The position numbers and the translations under genes were made by a program. The notes beneath the pieces were generated by a model. It was not told the origin of the DNA. It was given only the letters and a program-made list of their open reading frames with translations, and did no database searches. 13,776 nucleotides of DNA from an uncultured Collinsella sp. (GTDB taxonomy: Bacteria > Actinomycetota > Coriobacteriia > Coriobacteriales > Coriobacteriaceae), in the NCBI GenBank assembly GCA_900549135.1, contig URNI01000051.1, positions 1-13,776 on the forward strand, given 5' to 3'. Each line of letters starts with the position of its first letter. Within the stretch, counting starts at the first letter, position 1. This document shows, piece by piece, positions 9,541-13,776 of this stretch.

Positions 9541-10080
9541 GTCTTTTTCTGTAACAGTAAGCAGAAGAACTGGGTTCCAGATGTTACAGATCGAGACGTT
9601 TGCCAAGTGGGCCCTCCGTTCGTCTTGATTTGTAACAGTAAGAGGGGTAAATCGGTCCTAATGTGTTACAGATTGAGATTTAAAGTCAGGGAAAGATTCT
9701 TCTGTCTTGATCCGTAACATCTAGGGACCATTTTGGGGTCTAGATGTTACAGATTTAGATGAACCTATCAGTCGGTTTCGAATGTCTAAATCTGTAACGG
9801 TTAGACCTGTTTTTGCCGAGTTGTTGTTACAGATTGAGATCTAAGTCGGGGAGAGACTGGTTTGTCTAAATCTGTAACATCTGGGACTGTTTTTGCCGAG
9901 TATCTGTTACAGATTGAGACATTCGGCCTGGACGTTTTCTTTTGTCTCAATCTGTAACAGTTAGCCGATGATTTGGGTTGCAGATGTTACAGATCAAGAC
10001 AAATCTTCCGACGGATTTTGAATGTCTCGATCTGTAACACCTAGACCCGTATTTGCCGAGTATCTGTTACAGATTGAGAT
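9541..10080. repeat. Array of 14 alternating inverted 16-mers, about 80-bp period
   Basis: Seven hairpin units occupy 9541-9597, 9622-9679, 9704-9760, 9784-9840, 9864-9920, 9944-10000 and 10024-10080. Each begins with a left arm like GTCTNNATCTGTAACA and ends with the inverse TGTTACAGATNNAGAY. About 25 nt separate the arms within a unit and 23-24 nt separate units. Steps between units are 81, 82, 80, 80, 80 and 80 bp. Separating sequences are not independent: units 4, 5 and 7 share TTTGCCGAG, and the gaps before units 4 and 7 are related. This argues for tandem duplication and divergence. It is not a CRISPR array, because repeats alternate in orientation and there are no cas genes. No coding frame explains it. 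It lies between the starts of two divergent genes. Confidence 0.9.
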
Positions 10081-10180
10081 GTTTGTGTCCGCGCCAGCCC
10101 CGTATCCAGCCGTGGTCCCATATAAACAAACCCCGTGGTAAACTTGACCGAACTGTAAATATTCCGAAAGGTACACCTCA

Positions 10181-10612
10181 ATGTCCAAGTACATCTCTGA
10201 GCTCATGTCGCCGCAGCTTATGGGCGTCATCTATGCCTTTGTTGGCTTTATCATCGCCCTGTACGTGCTGTCGGTCGTCTATGTGTTCATCGACGCTCGC
10301 CGCCGCGGCGCCAGCGCCTACGTGGCATGGGGCATCATCGCCCTGATTCCGTTTGTGGGCCTCATCGCCTACCTGGTCCTGCGTCCGCACTCCTACGCGG
10401 CCGACCGCGAGGAGCAGGAGCTGGACATGGCCCTGCGCGAGCGCCAGCTTGCCCAGTACGGCACCTGTCCGCAGTGCGGCGCCCCCATCGAGAAGGACTT
10501 TGTCGTCTGCCCGGTGTGCGACACCCAGGTTCGCAACGTGTGCCCCAGCTGCCATCGCCCGCTCGACGCGCACTGGAAGGTTTGCCCTTACTGCCGAACT
10601 CGCATCCAGTAA
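10181..10612 (+). CDS. Small membrane protein with PLDc_N-like helices and a double zinc ribbon
   Basis: A 143-residue protein of unknown function. A first transmembrane helix spans about 14-37 and a second about 48-67. The pair with the basic loop DARRRG and the run GIIALIPFVGLIAYLVLRP resembles the PLDc_N membrane domain. A charged linker (about 72-93) leads to four CxxC knuckles: C96/C99, C110/C113, C121/C124 and C135/C138, forming two zinc-ribbon units. The ribbon domain is probably cytoplasmic. Start ATG 10181 has GAAAGG about 9 nt upstream. It is apparently a single-gene unit between the repeat array and thrS. Similar small helix-plus-ribbon proteins are common in Actinobacteria without a known role; no enzyme motif is visible. 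Confidence 0.85.
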   Translation: MSKYISELMSPQLMGVIYAFVGFIIALYVLSVVYVFIDARRRGASAYVAWGIIALIPFVGLIAYLVLRPHSYAADREEQELDMALRERQLAQYGTCPQCGAPIEKDFVVCPVCDTQVRNVCPSCHRPLDAHWKVCPYCRTRIQ

Positions 10613-10714
10613 CGCATCCATCGCCGGGCCGGCCGCAAGCCACGGGCACCGCGCGCCGCACACGCGCCACAAGCCCCGCAGCCCCGCCCACACGATGAAG
10701 CATGCGTAGAAAAT

Positions 10715-10745
10715 CGCCCGCCGTGCCATTAAGGTGCGGCGGGCG
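10715..10745. terminator. GC-rich hairpin after the zinc-ribbon gene
   Basis: CGCCCGCCG (10715-10723) pairs perfectly with CGGCGGGCG (10737-10745), with further pairing of GCC/GGT inside. On the plus strand only CTTGT follows; on the minus strand the stem is followed by ATTTTC. It probably ends the zinc-ribbon transcript, with modest T-run support. The rest of 10613-10714 is GC-rich and shows no gene. Confidence 0.55.
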
Positions 10746-10746
10746 C

Positions 10747-10774
10747 TTGTATACCAAGGCAACCTGCCTATAAT
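10747..10774 (+). promoter_or_regulatory. Probable thrS promoter
   Basis: A consensus -10 TATAAT (10769-10774) is preceded by TTGTAT (10747-10752) at 16 bp spacing. Transcription would begin near 10781, giving a leader of about 64 nt. The -35 starts right after the preceding terminator hairpin, so thrS has its own promoter. Confidence 0.7.
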
Positions 10775-10818
10775 GATGCAAGTCAAAAACGCCGAGCGCA
10801 TCGCACGCACTTGCATCA
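10774..10818. promoter_or_regulatory. Perfect 10-bp inverted repeat at the thrS transcription start
   Basis: TGATGCAAGT (10774-10783) and ACTTGCATCA (10809-10818) are exact reverse complements with 25 bp between them. The left arm begins at the last base of the -10 box and spans the expected start site. It could therefore be an operator pair, or a leader hairpin if transcription starts slightly earlier. It ends 26 bp before the thrS start codon. Confidence 0.55.
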
Positions 10819-10844
10819 GGCATCCGAGAGGAGAAAACATACCC

Positions 10845-12608
<1,764 letters not shown>

Positions 12609-12630
12609 CACAAACTATACAAGAATTAAC

Positions 12631-12665
12631 AAAGGCGATCGTCCTCGCGGGCGGTCGCCTTTTTT
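12631..12665 (+). terminator. Intrinsic terminator 1 after thrS
   Basis: AAAGGCGATCG (12631-12641) pairs with CGGTCGCCTTT, ending in a run of T residues to 12665. It begins 23 bp after the thrS stop and has the form of a classic Rho-independent terminator. The A-run on the left could also serve the opposite strand. Confidence 0.9.
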
Positions 12666-12679
12666 GTTGTCTATAGAAG

Positions 12680-12707
12680 AAAAGCCGCTGGTTAGAGCGG
12701 CTTTTTT
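12680..12707 (+). terminator. Intrinsic terminator 2 after thrS
   Basis: AAAAGCCGCT (12680-12689), a 6-nt loop and AGCGGCTTTTTT (12696-12707) form a perfect stem with a T-run. It lies in tandem with terminator 1, so readthrough from thrS into the loaP region should be minimal. Confidence 0.92.
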
Positions 12708-12712
12708 GTTGT

Positions 12713-12848
12713 GCAAAAAGGTACAGGTTTTTGTAGAGGGGTATGGAGATGCACCCATTCGCGGCGCATTTTGTGCAATCTGGGAAAACGTGAGCAGTTT
12801 GCTCGTATAATGAGCAACGTCGAAAGATACAAAAACCTGTACTTTTGC
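12713..12848. promoter_or_regulatory. Long inverted repeat enclosing the loaP promoter region
   Basis: GTACAGGTTTTTGTA (12721-12735) and TACAAAAACCTGTAC (12828-12842) are exact reverse complements. With two single-base gaps the pairing extends to 12713-12735 and 12828-12848. Each arm has a TACA-N6-TGTA dyad (allowing for strand), as expected for a dimer-binding site. Arm centres lie about 107 bp apart. Between them are a stem GATGCAC / GTGCAATC (12748-12780) and a TATAAT box. A pair of operators or a small palindromic insertion could both explain it. Confidence 0.55.
12792..12817 (+). promoter_or_regulatory. TATAAT box inside overlapping dyads, probable loaP promoter
   Basis: TATAAT (12806-12811) lies in the middle of the perfect dyad TTGCTC-N7-GAGCAA (12799-12817). 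The left half also belongs to a second dyad, GAGCA-gtt-TGCTC (12792-12804). No good -35 is present at 15-18 bp, so the promoter may need an activator. A leader of about 115 nt would precede loaP. Confidence 0.5.
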
Positions 12849-12933
12849 GACTGCGCCTAGCTGCGAGCGACAAGCCTGTTCTTAACGCCCCTGCATCCGC
12901 GTGCGTCGCGGAACTGGAGAAGGGGGCGAGAAC

Positions 12934-13524
12934 ATGGAACAGACAGTGCGGCGCCAAGAGCAGCTGCCCGGTGCCTTTAATGGAGCCACTAACAACAGTC
13001 AGCACGGCCGCGTCCGCTGGTATCTGGTCCACACCCCCAACGGTAAAGAGCGCGAGACCTGCGAAAAGGTCCGCCGCATTATCCCGCACGAGCTGATGCA
13101 GGACGCTTTTGTAATGCAAAAGGAGTTCTGGTTTAAGCGGGACGGCGCTTGGTCGCTCCAAACCAAACCCATGTACAAGGAATACTTCTTCGTCGCCACG
13201 CGCGATGCCGCCCGGCTCGATAAGGCTTTGGCCCAGTTGAGCTTTGGCTGTCGCATTGCCGGCAGTAAGGAGAGGGCCTATGCGCCCATGCCGGACGATG
13301 CGCAGGACTGGTACCGCACTGTGCTCGACGACGACGGCGTGGTGCGCAACAGCGTCGCCCGCATAGAAGACGGTGTGCTGCACATAGAGCAAGGCCCGTT
13401 GGTGGGTCAAGAGGCCCGCGTAAAGAAGATCGACCGTCATAAGCGCTGGTGCCTGGTAAACGTGGGTGAAGGCGACTCCGCTTTTAGGGAGCTGCTTCCG
13501 CTGGACGTGCCCAGTAAGACGTAA
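12934..13524 (+). CDS. loaP: LoaP-like NusG paralogue (transcription processivity/antitermination factor)
   Basis: A 196-residue NusG-family protein. After a poorly conserved N-terminal extension (1-25), the NGN domain begins with RWYLVHTPNGKERE (28-41) and runs to about 125. The KOW domain starts near 154 with GPLVGQEARVKKIDRHKRW, the form typical of specialised NusG paralogues rather than housekeeping NusG. LoaP proteins bind elongating RNA polymerase and suppress termination within long polysaccharide or antibiotic operons. The next gene looks like a sugar transferase, which fits. Start ATG 12934 has AAGGGGG about 8 nt upstream; the frame extends to 12901 without a better site. It sits after two terminators and has its own promoter region. 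Assignment to LoaP rather than another NusG paralogue is by motif style and context. Confidence 0.82.
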   Translation: MEQTVRRQEQLPGAFNGATNNSQHGRVRWYLVHTPNGKERETCEKVRRIIPHELMQDAFVMQKEFWFKRDGAWSLQTKPMYKEYFFVATRDAARLDKALAQLSFGCRIAGSKERAYAPMPDDAQDWYRTVLDDDGVVRNSVARIEDGVLHIEQGPLVGQEARVKKIDRHKRWCLVNVGEGDSAFRELLPLDVPSKT

Positions 13525-13576
13525 GGGGCGTTGCACCGGCAATTCGTTCGCAATTTGAATTCATCGATTGGGGGAT

Positions 13577-13590
13577 CCCTGGGGACAGGG
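13577..13590 (+). promoter_or_regulatory. Small hairpin over the next gene's ribosome binding site
   Basis: CCCTG (13577-13581), loop GGGA and CAGGG (13586-13590) form a compact stem. The right arm overlaps the likely Shine-Dalgarno AGGGA (13587-13591) of the following gene, so the stem could limit its translation or act as a recognition hairpin for the upstream antiterminator. It is a short motif and may be chance. Confidence 0.35.
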
Positions 13591-13598
13591 ACGTTGAT

Positions 13599-13776
13599 TT
13601 GAACTTGACTACTAAAGAAGTGACAGGGCAAAACGCGCCGGCGGGAGCTGCGCTTGTTGCCCAGGCAATGAGCGGCGGCGACGCGAGCATGCGCTACAAG
13701 TCCATGCAGGCCGTGAGGGACTGGGATCGCTCGCGCCTGGCCTACAGAGCGATGAAGCGCGCGTTTGACATCGTTT
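13599..13776 (+). CDS. Probable polyprenyl-phosphate sugar transferase, 5' fragment
   Basis: An open frame runs off the window edge; 59 codons are visible. After a variable hydrophilic N-terminus, the last visible residues read RLAYRAMKRAFDIV. This matches the K-R-x-F-D-I start of bacterial sugar transferases (WcaJ/PglC type), which move a sugar phosphate onto undecaprenyl phosphate as the first step of surface polysaccharide synthesis; the membrane hairpin and catalytic part would follow. I favour TTG 13599 (AGGGA 7 nt upstream); TTG 13605 or ATG 13668 are alternatives. It lies 74 bp after loaP in the same direction, probably one operon. The call rests on a short motif and context. Confidence 0.55.
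   Translation, partial: MNLTTKEVTGQNAPAGAALVAQAMSGGDASMRYKSMQAVRDWDRSRLAYRAMKRAFDIV

Noticed and set aside
9541..10080. CRISPR array
   Set aside because: Repeats alternate in orientation, separating sequences are related to each other, and no cas gene is in the window.
13557..13578. Cluster of GAATTC, ATCGAT and GGATCC resembling a cloning-vector polylinker
   Set aside because: The flanking sequence continues naturally from loaP into a sugar-transferase frame and no vector sequence is seen; the cluster is most likely chance, though assembly checks would be cheap.

Overview
The window is GC-rich bacterial chromosome with dense coding, GTG and probably TTG starts alongside ATG, and strong GC-hairpin/T-run terminators. 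Gene content (valS, folC, an M24 peptidase, thrS, a LoaP-type NusG paralogue leading into a sugar transferase) and the protein style suggest an anaerobic gut actinobacterium of the Coriobacteriia, most like Collinsella. That placement is inference from style, not from a marker gene.

Layout. 1-2811: valS, preceded by a palindromic repeat whose inverted sister copy lies just after the gene. 2812-4428: a nested hairpin, a weak terminator-like hairpin, then folC. 4429-4535: a long palindrome between the convergent genes folC and the M24 peptidase. 4536-5624 (-): proline-type M24 metallopeptidase. 5625-6109: about 485 bp without a gene, packed with palindromic repeats and bounded by 32-bp inverted copies that look like the ends of a degenerate non-coding element. 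6110-9372 (-): a tight three-gene redox operon (GlpA-like FAD dehydrogenase with a C-terminal BFD-like domain, NAD/FAD oxidoreductase, small DUF1667 cysteine protein), headed by two adjacent dyads. 9373-10180: an 808-bp gap holding the most unusual structure here, an array of 14 alternating inverted 16-mers forming seven hairpin units at an almost exact 80-bp period. 10181-10612: a small two-helix membrane protein with a double zinc ribbon. 10845-12608: thrS with its own promoter and two tandem terminators, encoding a ThrRS that lacks the usual N-terminal TGS domain. 12713-13524: a promoter region with nested dyads and a LoaP-like NusG paralogue. 13599-end: the truncated start of a probable polyprenyl-phosphate sugar transferase, presumably the first gene of a surface polysaccharide operon under LoaP control.

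How the parts fit. The left and centre are housekeeping genes (two aminoacyl-tRNA synthetases, folate polyglutamylation, peptide turnover) around an accessory oxidoreductase operon. The right edge opens a capsule or exopolysaccharide locus. There is no tRNA, rRNA, transposase, cas gene or phage gene that I can see. The novelty lies in non-coding structure: at least three dispersed palindrome families plus the 80-bp hairpin array.
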